Assembly (NCBI RefSeq): GCF_051124815.1
Contig: NZ_CP118485.1
Span: 1,922,001-1,986,000 of the forward strand
Origin: Azospirillum sp051124815
Lineage (GTDB): Bacteria; Pseudomonadota; Alphaproteobacteria; Azospirillales; Azospirillaceae
Direction: 5' to 3'
Length of the DNA stretch: 64,000 nucleotides
Shown one piece after another: positions 18,828 through 27,326 of the stretch (the stretch's first letter is position 1; each line of letters begins with the position of its first letter). The notes below the pieces were generated by a model. The model did no database searches. It saw nothing but the letters and a program-made list of their open reading frames with translations, and had not been told where the DNA came from. The position numbers and the translations under genes are program-made.

Positions 18828-19786
18828 CGGCAGCGCCCCGCATGAGCCCGCCTGACGGCCATTTGCCAAACGGCCATCTGATGACACGGATGCCCGCCGT
18901 GCGCGGCCGGCTGACCGCCGACGCGCCGCTGGCGCCGGTGACGTGGTTCCGCGTCGGCGGCCCGGCCGAGGTGATGTTCCGCCCGGCCGACGCCGACGAC
19001 CTTGCCGGCTTCCTGGCCGCCCTGCCGGCCGAGGTGCCGGTGACGGTGATCGGCGTCGCCTCCAACCTGCTGGTGCGGGATGGCGGCGTGCCGGGCGTCA
19101 CCATCAGGCTCGGCCGCGCTTTCACCGACATCACCGCCGACGGAACGACGCTGACCGCGGGCGCGGCGGCGCTCGACCTGAATGTCGCCATGGTCGCCCG
19201 CGACGCCGGGATCGCCGGGCTGGAGTTCCTCTCCGGCATTCCCGGCACCATCGGCGGCGCGCTCCGCATGAACGGCGGCGCCTATGGCCGCGAACTGGCC
19301 GACGTGCTGGTCTCGGCCAGCGCCGTGGCGCGCGACGGCCGGCGGCTGGAGTTCAGCCATGCCGGCATGGGCTTCACCTACCGCCACAGCGCGGCGCCGG
19401 AGGACTGCATCTTCACCGGCGCGGTCCTGCGCGGCGAACCCGGCAACCCGCTGGAGATCGCACGCCGCATGGCCGAGATCTCCGACAAGCGCGCCGACAG
19501 CCAGCCTGTCCGCTCGCGCACCGGCGGGTCGACCTTCAAGAATCCTGAAGGGCATAAGGCCTGGGAGCTGATCGACAGGGCCGGCTGCCGCGGCCTGTCG
19601 ATCGGCGACGCCCAGGTATCGGAAAAGCACTGCAACTTCCTGATCAACAACGGCACGGCCACCGCCGCCCAGCTTGAAGCGCTGGGCGAGGAGGTCCGCC
19701 GCCGCGTGTTCGAGACCAGCGGCGTCACGCTGGAGTGGGAAATCAAGCGCATCGGCGTTCCCGCCGCCGAAGGAGCCGCCCAATGA
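18824..19786 (+). CDS. murB: UDP-N-acetylenolpyruvoylglucosamine reductase MurB
   Basis: This FAD- and NADPH-dependent cytoplasmic enzyme reduces UDP-GlcNAc-enolpyruvate to UDP-MurNAc. The FAD-binding region includes LTADAPLAPVTWFRVGG, GVASNLLVRDGGVPGV, and GLEFLSGIPGTIGGALRMNGGAYG, read in pieces across residues 25-150. The catalytic-region motif is RTGGSTFKNPEG, and SEKHCNFLINNGTATA lies near the C-terminus. Its 320 residues match the shorter (type II) MurB. ATGA overlaps with murC and ddl give translational coupling on both sides. Confidence 0.96.
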   Translation: MTAAPRMSPPDGHLPNGHLMTRMPAVRGRLTADAPLAPVTWFRVGGPAEVMFRPADADDLAGFLAALPAEVPVTVIGVASNLLVRDGGVPGVTIRLGRAFTDITADGTTLTAGAAALDLNVAMVARDAGIAGLEFLSGIPGTIGGALRMNGGAYGRELADVLVSASAVARDGRRLEFSHAGMGFTYRHSAAPEDCIFTGAVLRGEPGNPLEIARRMAEISDKRADSQPVRSRTGGSTFKNPEGHKAWELIDRAGCRGLSIGDAQVSEKHCNFLINNGTATAAQLEALGEEVRRRVFETSGVTLEWEIKRIGVPAAEGAAQ

Positions 19787-20730
19787 CCGAAGCCCTGCTC
19801 CACGCCCACAAGAAGCATGTCGCCGTCCTGATGGGCGGCTGGTCGGCCGAGCGCGAGGTGTCGCTGGTCAGCGGGGCCGGCGTCGCCAAGGCGCTGGAGG
19901 AGGAAGGCTACCGCGTCACCGCCGTCGACGTTCAGCGCGACCTGGGCGGGCTGATGCACGCTCTGACCCACCCGCGCCCCGACGTGGTGTTCAACGCCCT
20001 GCACGGCCGCGGCGGCGAGGACGGGACGATCCAGGGCGTGCTGGAATTCCTCGGCCTGCCCTACACCCATTCGGGCGTCCAGGCCGCCGCCATCGCCATG
20101 GACAAGGCGATGACCAAGCGGGTGCTGGACACCGTCGGCATCCGCTCCCCCAAAGGCATGGTTCTGTCCCGCGGTGAGATCACCGGCGGCGACCACCCCA
20201 TGCCTGCGCCCTATATCGTCAAGCCTGTGGACGAGGGCTCGACCGTTGGCGTAACCCTGGTCCGCGAGGGGCAGAACAGCCCGGTCGGCGATGCGTGGAT
20301 CTTCGGTGAGCGCGCGCTGGTCGAGGAGTTCATCCCCGGTCGCGAACTGACCGTGGGCGTCATGGGTGACCGCGCTTTGGCGGTGACCGAGATCGTCTTT
20401 CAGGCTCAGGTCTACGACTACACCGCGAAATACAGCGCCGGCCACGCCGTCCACACCATCCCCGCCGCGGTTCCCGAGGCCGTGGCGGAGGAGGCGAAGC
20501 GGCTGGCGGTACTTGCGCACCACACCCTGGGCTGCCGGGGCGTGTCGCGCAGCGACTTCCGCTGGGATGACAGCCGGCCGGGAACGGACGGTCTGTACTT
20601 CCTGGAGATCAACAACCAGCCGGGCATGACGCCCTTGTCGCTGGTGCCCGAACAGGCCGCGCATGTGGGGATCACCTACGGCGCGCTGGTCGGCTGGCTC
20701 GTGGAGAACGCCGCATGTCAGCTCGCCTGA
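19783..20730 (+). CDS. ddl: D-alanine--D-alanine ligase Ddl
   Basis: This ATP-grasp enzyme makes the D-Ala-D-Ala dipeptide used by MurF. The N-terminus has VAVLMGGWSAEREVSLVSG, then FNALHGRGGEDGTIQGVLE and LPYTHSGVQAAAIAMDK, the ATP-grasp block YIVKPVDEGSTVGVTLV, and the Mg-binding end FLEINNQPGMTPLSLVPEQA. The start ATG overlaps the murB stop. Its 315 residues are standard for the DdlB type found in dcw clusters. Its 3' end overlaps ftsQ by 16 nt. Confidence 0.97.
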   Translation: MTEALLHAHKKHVAVLMGGWSAEREVSLVSGAGVAKALEEEGYRVTAVDVQRDLGGLMHALTHPRPDVVFNALHGRGGEDGTIQGVLEFLGLPYTHSGVQAAAIAMDKAMTKRVLDTVGIRSPKGMVLSRGEITGGDHPMPAPYIVKPVDEGSTVGVTLVREGQNSPVGDAWIFGERALVEEFIPGRELTVGVMGDRALAVTEIVFQAQVYDYTAKYSAGHAVHTIPAAVPEAVAEEAKRLAVLAHHTLGCRGVSRSDFRWDDSRPGTDGLYFLEINNQPGMTPLSLVPEQAAHVGITYGALVGWLVENAACQLA

Positions 20731-21674
20731 TGGCCGACCCGGATTTTCGCGCCGCCGCCGGTGCGCGCGCCCGGGACGAGATGCCGACCCCGCCGCGCGC
20801 CATGGCCGCGTCGGCGCAGAAAGGCAAGCGGCGCCGTGCCTGGCCGCGCTGGACCCGCTCCGCCGTCAAGGCGGCACTGCTGCTGGTGCCGGTGCTGGGG
20901 CTGACCGCCGCCGCCGGCTCCGCCTGGAAGCGCGGCACCCTGGCCGACACGGTTGAGGCGGCGCAGGACAGCGTCATCCGGCTGACCGGCGACATGGGCT
21001 TCCGCCTGTCGGAGATTCTGGTCGTCGGCCGCAGCGAGACGGAGCGCGACGCCGTGCTCGACGCATTGGGCGTGCGCCGGGGCGAGCCGATCCTGTCGAT
21101 CGATCTGGCCGACGCCAAGCAGCGGCTGGAGGAACTGCCGTGGGTGTCGTCGGCCTCCATCGAGCGACGGCTGCCCGGCTTCCTCTATATCCAGCTGTCC
21201 GAACGCCAGCCGATGGCGATCTGGCAGCACGACCGCCAGTTCACCGTCATCGACCGCGCCGGCCGTCCGCTGGCCGACGCGGCGGAACTGGCGCGCCGCG
21301 GCAACCAGCGGATCGAGACGCTGCCCCAGGTGATTGGCGCCAATGCTCCGCAGCAGGTCCACACGCTGCTGTCGGCGCTGGAAGGCGCGCCCACGGTCGC
21401 GCCGCTGCTGTCCTCGGCCAGCTGGATCAGCGACCGCCGCTGGAACCTGCAGCTCAGCAACGGCGTGACGGTGAAGCTGCCGGAAGGCACCGCCGATATG
21501 CGCCGCGCCCTGCGCCAGCTGGAGCAGATGCAGACCGCCAGCCGGGTGCTGGACCGCGACATCGTCGCCATCGACATGCGCCTGCAGGATCGCGCCGCGA
21601 TCCAGACCTCCTCCACCGCCCAGCTTCCGGGCTGGGACGACGACACGAAGAAGAAAAACGGCAAGAAATCATAA
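20715..21674 (+). CDS. ftsQ: cell division protein FtsQ
   Basis: FtsQ is a bitopic divisome scaffold linking early and late division proteins through FtsL and FtsB. It has a basic cytoplasmic tail of about 45 residues, a TM segment near 53-72 (ALLLVPVLGLTAAAGSAW), a POTRA domain (LSEILVVGRSETERDAVLDAL...) and the FtsQ domain (LPWVSSASIERRLPGFLYIQLSERQP). The ATG at 20715 lies inside ddl; an ATG at 20730 overlapping the ddl stop would shorten it by five residues. The C-terminus is Lys-rich. Confidence 0.94.
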   Translation: MSARLMADPDFRAAAGARARDEMPTPPRAMAASAQKGKRRRAWPRWTRSAVKAALLLVPVLGLTAAAGSAWKRGTLADTVEAAQDSVIRLTGDMGFRLSEILVVGRSETERDAVLDALGVRRGEPILSIDLADAKQRLEELPWVSSASIERRLPGFLYIQLSERQPMAIWQHDRQFTVIDRAGRPLADAAELARRGNQRIETLPQVIGANAPQQVHTLLSALEGAPTVAPLLSSASWISDRRWNLQLSNGVTVKLPEGTADMRRALRQLEQMQTASRVLDRDIVAIDMRLQDRAAIQTSSTAQLPGWDDDTKKKNGKKS

Positions 21675-21683
21675 GACCGGCCT

Positions 21684-21715
21684 GCGATAAGATCTTGTGG
21701 GGAAGCACTTATCGC
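21684..21715. promoter_or_regulatory. inverted repeat between ftsQ and ftsA
   Basis: GCGATAAG (21684-21691) and CTTATCGC (21708-21715) form a perfect 8-bp inverted repeat with a 16-nt gap. It lies just after the ftsQ stop and 26 nt before the ftsA start. It could be an mRNA hairpin or a repressor operator. No known binding site is recognised. Confidence 0.4.
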
Positions 21716-21741
21716 CGGCAGACAAGAGTAGAGGTTAAGTC

Positions 21742-23034
21742 TTGGGGGGCATGTTCGGGATGGGATTCAACGGTGCCAAGAAGCCGAAGCGGCCGGCCCG
21801 TGGCGGGATCGTCACGGCGCTGGACGTCGGCTCGACGAAGGTGTGCTGCGTCATCGCGCGGATGGAGGAGCCCGGCTCCCTCCGCGTGATCGGCGTCGGC
21901 CACCAGATCGCCACGGGCATCCGCGCCGGGACCATCATCGACATGGAGGCGGCGGAGACCTCGATCGGCGCCGCCGTGCATGCCGCCGAGCAGATGGCCG
22001 GCGAGACGGTGCACGACGTCGTCATCAACCTGTCGATGGGCAATCCCCGCTCCCACGCCTTCACCGCCACCGTCCCCGTTTCCGGCCAGGAGGTGACGGA
22101 GGGCGACATCCGCCGCGCCATGGCCCATGCCCGCACCCTGCAGGCCGGCCCCGATCAGGCGCTGATCCACACCATCCCGCTGAGCTTCACCCTGGACGGC
22201 ATCCGCGGCATCCGCGATCCCAAGGGGATGAGCGGCCATACGCTGGGCACCCAGCTGCATGTGGTCACGGCGGCCAAGGGCGCCATTCTCACACTGGGCG
22301 CCTGCGTCGGGCGCTGCCATCTGCACGTCGATTCCGTCGTGGTCAGCCCCTTCGCCTCCGGCCTCGCCTGTCTGGTGGAGGACGAGATGGAGATGGGCGC
22401 GGCCTGCGTCGACATCGGCGGCGGCGGCACCACCATCTCCATCTTCGCCGAGGGCAATCTGGTGTGGACCGGCTTCGTGCCCTTGGGCGGACGCCACGTC
22501 ACCAACGACATCGCCCACGGCCTGGCCACGCCGCTGTCCCATGCCGAACGGCTGAAGGTGCTCTATGGCAGCGCCCGGGTGAACCCGGCCGACGAGCGCG
22601 AGATGATCGAGGTGCCGCAGATCGGCGAGGACGAGCGCAGCGGCAGCGGCACCGCCAGCCACCCGCGTTCCTTCCTGGTCAGCATCATCCAGGCGCGGAT
22701 GGAAGAGATCTTCGAAGAGGTGCGCAGCGCCATCGAGCAGTCCGGCCATTCCCATCTGGTCGGCCGGCGCGTCGTGCTGACCGGCGGCGCCAGCCAGCTG
22801 CCCAACACGCGCGAGATGGCCGCCCCCATCCTGGACAAGCAGGTCCGCATCGCCCGTCCCACCCGGATCGCCGGCCTCAACGAGGCGCATGGCGGACCGG
22901 CCTTCTCGACGGTGGCGGGCCTTCTCCTACATGCCGTCCGCAACCCGACGGAGCTGATGGTGACCGGCCAAGAGGCGGTCGCGTCAACCGGGCTCCTCGG
23001 CCGCGTCGGCCTGTGGCTGCGGGAGAATCTGTAG
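21742..23034 (+). CDS. ftsA: cell division protein FtsA
   Basis: This actin-like ATPase tethers FtsZ to the membrane and recruits later divisome proteins. It shows the phosphate-1 loop TALDVGSTKVCCVIARM, the inserted 1C domain region (DIRRAMAHARTL...), phosphate-2 ACVDIGGGGTTISIF, the adenosine loop VLTGGASQLPNTREMA, and a C-terminal amphipathic membrane-targeting helix (LLGRVGLWLRENL). The TTG at 21742 is preferred because GAGG lies six bases upstream. An ATG at 21751 is the alternative. The length of 430 residues is typical. Confidence 0.95.
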   Translation: MGGMFGMGFNGAKKPKRPARGGIVTALDVGSTKVCCVIARMEEPGSLRVIGVGHQIATGIRAGTIIDMEAAETSIGAAVHAAEQMAGETVHDVVINLSMGNPRSHAFTATVPVSGQEVTEGDIRRAMAHARTLQAGPDQALIHTIPLSFTLDGIRGIRDPKGMSGHTLGTQLHVVTAAKGAILTLGACVGRCHLHVDSVVVSPFASGLACLVEDEMEMGAACVDIGGGGTTISIFAEGNLVWTGFVPLGGRHVTNDIAHGLATPLSHAERLKVLYGSARVNPADEREMIEVPQIGEDERSGSGTASHPRSFLVSIIQARMEEIFEEVRSAIEQSGHSHLVGRRVVLTGGASQLPNTREMAAPILDKQVRIARPTRIAGLNEAHGGPAFSTVAGLLLHAVRNPTELMVTGQEAVASTGLLGRVGLWLRENL

Positions 23035-23156
23035 ATGACTCTCCCCGCCGCCATTCACCGATTCCCGATCGGACAGACACCGGACACAACCGGGCGCCGG
23101 TCGCGGCATATCAAACATCAAACCCAACGAAAACAGGTTGTGGAGGCCTGAACAGA

Positions 23157-25088
23157 ATGATCAACGTGACCATCCCCCAGATCGAGCCCGAACTGAAGCC
23201 GCGCATCACCGTGTTCGGCGTCGGCGGCGCCGGCGGCAACGCCGTCAACAACATGATCAAGTCGAACCTGGAAGGCGTGGACTTCGTCGTCGGCAACACC
23301 GACGCGCAGGCGCTGAAGGGTTCCTTGTGCGAAAAGCGCATCCAGCTCGGCACCGGCACCACCCGCGGCCTGGGCGCCGGCTCCAAGCCGGATGTCGGCC
23401 GCGCCTCGGCCGAGGAGCAGATCGACGAGATCGTCCAGTATCTCGAAGGCTCCAACATGGTGTTCATCACCGCCGGCATGGGCGGCGGCACCGGCACCGG
23501 TGCGGCCCCGGTCATCGCGCGCGCGGCCCGCGAGCGCGGCATCCTGACCGTCGGCGTCGTCACCAAGCCCTTCCATTTCGAGGGCGGCCACCGCATGCGG
23601 CTGGCGGAAGGCGGCATCGCCGAACTGCAGCAGTATGTCGACACCCTGATCATCATCCCGAACCAGAACCTGTTCCGCATCGCCAACGAGAAGACGACCT
23701 TCGCGGACGCCTTCAAGATGGCCGACGACGTTCTGCATTCGGGCGTGCGCGGCGTCACCGACCTGATGGTGATGCCCGGCCTGATCAACCTGGATTTCGC
23801 CGACATCCGGTCCGTCATGACCGAGATGGGCAAGGCGATGATGGGCACCGGCGAGGCCGGCGGCGAGCGCCGCGCCATCGAGGCCGCCGAGGCCGCCATC
23901 TCCAACCCGCTGCTGGACGACGTGTCGATGAAGGGTGCCCGCGGCGTCCTCATCAACATCACCGGCGGCTACGACATGACCCTGTTCGAGGTCGACGAGG
24001 CAGCCAACCGCGTCCGTGACGAGGTCGATCCCGACGCCAACATCATCTTCGGCTCGACCTTCGACAGCTCGCTGGACGGCGTGATGCGCGTGTCCGTCGT
24101 CGCCACCGGCATCGACGCCGCGGCGATGAGCAACCCGCGCACCCTGCACCCGGTCAACCTGTCGCTGGTCCCCGGCGACCGCGCCAAGAAGCCGGCCGCT
24201 CCCGGCAACCTGACCGGCGCGCCGGCCCCGGCCGCCGCCCAGGCCTCGGCGATCCCCAGCGCCGCCGCCGGCCTGCGCACGCCGCAGCCGGTCACCGCCG
24301 GTGCCGCCGCCATCCAGCACGACCCGGCCCAGCAGCAGCCCCACCCGCAGGCCCAGCAGCATGCGGAGGCGCCGAAGCCGTCGGCCGGTCCGCTGCATGG
24401 CGAGAACCAGGGCGGCCACTTCTTCGCGCCGAAGCCGGCCGATGCCCCGCGCCAGCCGGTGACCGTCGGCGCCGCGCCGCTGTCTGCCCCGCAGCAGCAG
24501 CCGGCTCCCCAGCAGCACGCCCCCCAGGCGCCGCAGATGCAGGGTCACCAGCCGCCGCAGCATCAGCCGCAGCAGCCTGCGATGGCCGCGCCGCAGCACC
24601 ACCATGCCGCGCCGCAGGGTCATCAGCAGCACCCCGGCGGCCTGTCGGTCGGTCCGGCCCCGGCCCCTGCGCCGGAACCGGCGCCGGCCCGCAAGGGCAA
24701 CTTCCTGTTCGGTCTGGTGACCGGCCTCGGCCGCAAGTCCGAGCCGGCGCACCCGCCCGCGCCCCAGCCCGTGCATCAGCCGGCCCCGCAGGCGTACCAG
24801 CCGCAGCAGGCTCCGCAGGCCTATCAGCCCGCACCCCAGAGCTATCCGCAGCAGCAGCCGACCTATCCGCAGCAGCCGCAGGCTCCGCACCAGGGCTACC
24901 CGGCGGGCCAGTATCCCGCGGCCCCGCAGCAGCAGCCGACCTACCCGCCGCAGCAGAGCGCTCCGCAGCAGGCTCCGGGCTATCCGGCCGCTCCGCAGCC
25001 GCAGGCTCCGGCCCCGCGGGTGGATGCCAAGCCGGGCGAGCAGGAGGAGCTGGACATTCCGGCCTTCCTGCGCCGTCAGGCCAACTGA
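23157..25088 (+). CDS. ftsZ: cell division GTPase FtsZ with a long Q/P-rich linker
   Basis: FtsZ is the tubulin-like GTPase that forms the Z ring. The GTPase core (about 12-320) has FGVGGAGGNAVNNMI, the signature GGGTGTGAAPVIA, NTDAQAL and the T7 loop NLDFADIRSVM. After residue 340 comes an Ala/Pro/Gln/His-rich linker of about 290 residues, interrupted near 512-528 by RKGNFLFGLVTGLGRK. It ends with the FtsA/ZipA-binding tip LDIPAFLRRQAN. At 643 residues it is well above the roughly 380 of E. coli and longer than most alphaproteobacterial FtsZ proteins. A 122-nt gap after ftsA holds GANTC at 23060-23064 and may carry its own promoter. Confidence 0.97.
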   Translation: MINVTIPQIEPELKPRITVFGVGGAGGNAVNNMIKSNLEGVDFVVGNTDAQALKGSLCEKRIQLGTGTTRGLGAGSKPDVGRASAEEQIDEIVQYLEGSNMVFITAGMGGGTGTGAAPVIARAARERGILTVGVVTKPFHFEGGHRMRLAEGGIAELQQYVDTLIIIPNQNLFRIANEKTTFADAFKMADDVLHSGVRGVTDLMVMPGLINLDFADIRSVMTEMGKAMMGTGEAGGERRAIEAAEAAISNPLLDDVSMKGARGVLINITGGYDMTLFEVDEAANRVRDEVDPDANIIFGSTFDSSLDGVMRVSVVATGIDAAAMSNPRTLHPVNLSLVPGDRAKKPAAPGNLTGAPAPAAAQASAIPSAAAGLRTPQPVTAGAAAIQHDPAQQQPHPQAQQHAEAPKPSAGPLHGENQGGHFFAPKPADAPRQPVTVGAAPLSAPQQQPAPQQHAPQAPQMQGHQPPQHQPQQPAMAAPQHHHAAPQGHQQHPGGLSVGPAPAPAPEPAPARKGNFLFGLVTGLGRKSEPAHPPAPQPVHQPAPQAYQPQQAPQAYQPAPQSYPQQQPTYPQQPQAPHQGYPAGQYPAAPQQQPTYPPQQSAPQQAPGYPAAPQPQAPAPRVDAKPGEQEELDIPAFLRRQAN

Positions 25089-25121
25089 GCGGACGGCCCT
25101 GCCCGGACGTGAACAGACCTT

Positions 25122-25276
25122 GGCCGCCGGATCCTTTCCGGCGGCCGGCCGATCCCGGCGAAAGCCGGAGATAACCGCCGTCGCCGCAGCCTCCTAATCG
25201 CGGCGCCGGCGGCTCCACAACCTGACCGAACCTTTCGGACCCCGGCGGCGCTCTCGTGCGTCTCCGGGGATTTTTT
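25122..25276 (+). terminator. hairpins and intrinsic terminator after ftsZ
   Basis: In the 436-nt gap between ftsZ and lpxC, a perfect 10-bp stem GGCCGCCGGA/TCCGGCGGCC lies at 25122-25146, a GAAA-tetraloop hairpin CCGGCGAAAGCCGG at 25155-25168, and CCCCGG...CCGGGG at 25240-25269 is followed by ATTTTTT. The last is a reasonable intrinsic terminator ending the dcw transcript, so lpxC probably has its own promoter between 25277 and 25524. I cannot place that promoter with confidence. Confidence 0.6.
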
Positions 25277-25524
25277 GTTGCCTCTTTCTTGCTGGGCCAA
25301 GCTGATTGCTTGTATTGCGCACCACTATTGCCCTGCAACAAACGGTAACAATGAGTGATTTGCCGATTTCCAACCTCGAGTGTTACCTATCAGCATGGTC
25401 GAAAGCGAACGCTGCCGACGTGATGATCTTCCAAGATCTTGCGGCGCGGCATTGCTGGGAACCTCTCCTTCACGACCAAGATGGAAAAGACATCGTGGCC
25501 AACAATCGCAGCAACGCGGACGGA

Positions 25525-26430
25525 ATGTTCCAGCAGACCCTGAAGAAGGCGGTGACCATCGCCGGCGTCGGGCTGCATTCGGGCGTCATCGTCACGCTGA
25601 CGATTTCGCCGGCCGATGCGAATTCCGGGATCACCTTTCTGCGCACCGACCTTCGTGGTGCCGCCGCCGTCATTCCGGCGCGCTGGGACACGGTGGTCGA
25701 TACCCGCCTGTGCACGGTGATCGGCAACGACCACGGCACCACCGTCGGCACGATCGAGCATCTGATGTCCGCGCTGGCCGGCTGCGGCATCGACAACGCC
25801 ATCGTGTCGCTGGACGGCATCGAGGTGCCGATCATGGACGGCAGCGCCGCCCCCTTCGTTGCCGCCATCGAGCAGGCCGGCATCGCCGTGCAGAAGTCGC
25901 CCCGCCGCATCATCCGCATCCTGAAGCCGGTCGTCATCGGCGACGGCGTCAAGAGCGCCTCCTTCACGCCGGACGACGCCACCAGCTACAGCTTCGAGAT
26001 CGACTTCGACAGCGCCGCCATCTCCCGTCAGGCCCGCGCGCTGGAGATCGACCCGGACAGCTTCAAGGACGAGATCAGCCGCGCCCGCACCTTCGGTTTC
26101 CTGCACGAGGTCGAGGGCCTGCGCAAGATGGGCCTCGCCCGCGGCGGCTCGCTCGACAACGCGGTGGTCATCTCCGGCGACACGGTGATGAACGCCGAGG
26201 GCCTGCGCTTCAAGGACGAGTTCGTCCGGCACAAGATCCTGGACGCCGTCGGCGACCTGTATCTGGCCGGCGCGCCGATCGTCGGCCATTTCCACGGTGT
26301 GCGCTCCGGCCACGCGCTGAACAACCAGTTGCTGCGTGCGCTGTTCGCCGACCGCAGCGCCTGGCGCTACGAGACGGCGGTGTCGCTGCCGGTCGCGCGC
26401 CGTGGCCTGGAGCAGCTGGCGGTCGCCTGA
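25525..26430 (+). CDS. lpxC: UDP-3-O-acyl-N-acetylglucosamine deacetylase LpxC
   Basis: This zinc deacetylase catalyses the committed step of lipid A synthesis. The N-terminus QQTLKKAVTIAGVGLHSG is family-standard, so the ATG at 25525 was chosen over in-frame starts up to 219 nt upstream that would add unrelated sequence. Zinc and active-site motifs are TVGTIEHLMSALAGCG (first His), DEFVRHKILDAVGDL (second His and Asp) and VGHFHGVRSGHALNNQLLRA. Its 301 residues match the usual 300-305. It is placed after ftsZ as in most proteobacterial dcw clusters. Confidence 0.96.
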   Translation: MFQQTLKKAVTIAGVGLHSGVIVTLTISPADANSGITFLRTDLRGAAAVIPARWDTVVDTRLCTVIGNDHGTTVGTIEHLMSALAGCGIDNAIVSLDGIEVPIMDGSAAPFVAAIEQAGIAVQKSPRRIIRILKPVVIGDGVKSASFTPDDATSYSFEIDFDSAAISRQARALEIDPDSFKDEISRARTFGFLHEVEGLRKMGLARGGSLDNAVVISGDTVMNAEGLRFKDEFVRHKILDAVGDLYLAGAPIVGHFHGVRSGHALNNQLLRALFADRSAWRYETAVSLPVARRGLEQLAVA

Positions 26431-26477
26431 TCGCCACTGGGTTTCGATCGGGCTTGTTTTCGATTGGGTTTGCCCCT

Positions 26478-26508
26478 GCCCTCCCCTACCGGGGAGGGCT
26501 TTTTCTTT
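26478..26508 (+). terminator. intrinsic terminator of lpxC
   Basis: A perfect 9-bp stem, GCCCTCCCC-TACC-GGGGAGGGC (26478-26499), is followed by TTTTTCTTT. It lies 48 nt after the lpxC stop. Confidence 0.8.
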
Positions 26509-26547
26509 GTGCGCACTCCCCTCCCCCGCCGTCGCGATGGATCACGC

Positions 26548-26583
26548 AAAAGAAAAGCGCCCTCCCCTCTCGGGGCGGGCGCT
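26548..26583 (-). terminator. intrinsic terminator of the bacteriohemerythrin gene
   Basis: Read on the minus strand, AGCGCCCGCCCCGAGAGGGG... pairs across a 3-nt loop (hairpin 26556-26583, one mismatch) and is followed by TTTTCTTTT. It lies about 110 nt beyond the minus-strand stop. An AT-rich stretch (26605-26655) separates the two. Confidence 0.7.
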
Positions 26584-26690
26584 GAGCGCAATTCGGGGCA
26601 GTCTACCGTTTTCTCAGTTATTTCAGTATTTTAGACAATTTTCTTTACATTGCGTTTCAAGGGATAAGCGGGGGGGGGCTCCACTCTCCC

Positions 26691-27110
26691 CTACTCCGCC
26701 ACCGCGAGTTCCGCGCCGTTACCGGCATATTCGCCGAAGCGGGTGTCCTCCTTCAGGATGTGCTTGCCCAGCCAGTCGGAGCAGAACAGGAACACCTCCT
26801 CGCCGCTGATCCGGCCGCCGTTGGCGCGGAAATCGTCGCGGTAGCTTTCGACTTGCCGGGTCAGCCGGTCGTGCAGGGCCTTGTGTGCGGCGAAGGTCGG
26901 ATAGTTCAGCCGCTCCATCTGCGCCTCCTCCTCCGCGAAATGATGGCGCGTGTAGGCGATCAGTTCGTTGAGGATGGCTTCGATGAGGGCGGGGTCCTGA
27001 CGGTTGGCCTCGTCATACAGCTTGTTGACGATGCCGATCAGGACGCGGTGATCCTCGTCCAACGCATCGTTGCCCACGCTCATCCAGCGCGACCACTGAA
27101 TTGGCTCCAT
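26691..27110 (-). CDS. bacteriohemerythrin
   Basis: This 139-residue non-heme di-iron oxygen-binding protein of the hemerythrin family is a four-helix bundle. Iron ligands are visible in order: His in ALDEDHRVLIG, His and Glu in YTRHHFAEEEAQM, two His in AAHKALHDR, and His and Asp in KHILKEDTRF. Single-domain bacterial hemerythrins carry or sense O2 in microaerophiles, which fits an Azospirillum-like host. The gene stands alone between lpxC and ligA, facing lpxC. No FNR box was seen upstream. Confidence 0.92.
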   Translation of the reverse strand: MEPIQWSRWMSVGNDALDEDHRVLIGIVNKLYDEANRQDPALIEAILNELIAYTRHHFAEEEAQMERLNYPTFAAHKALHDRLTRQVESYRDDFRANGGRISGEEVFLFCSDWLGKHILKEDTRFGEYAGNGAELAVAE

Positions 27111-27326
27111 GGCGTTTCCTTCGTCCCCCGACTGATTGGCGCCGGGCAGGCGGGTGCGGGCGTTGACCGCCCGTCGGTGCCGTCCTCCGCTGGAGGGTCG
27201 GACCGCCTGTCCGGCTTGGTTTCGCTTTTCCTATAAGCGTTGTCTGATTTCACTCCCACCGCCCCCGTCCGTCAATCCGACCGAACGGAGATGCGACATT
27301 TTGACGAATGCGGGCGCCGTTACCGG

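Noticed and set aside
25306..25524. A longer LpxC starting at TTG 25306
   Set aside because: The extra 73 residues are not LpxC-like, and the canonical N-terminus begins exactly at the internal ATG 25525.
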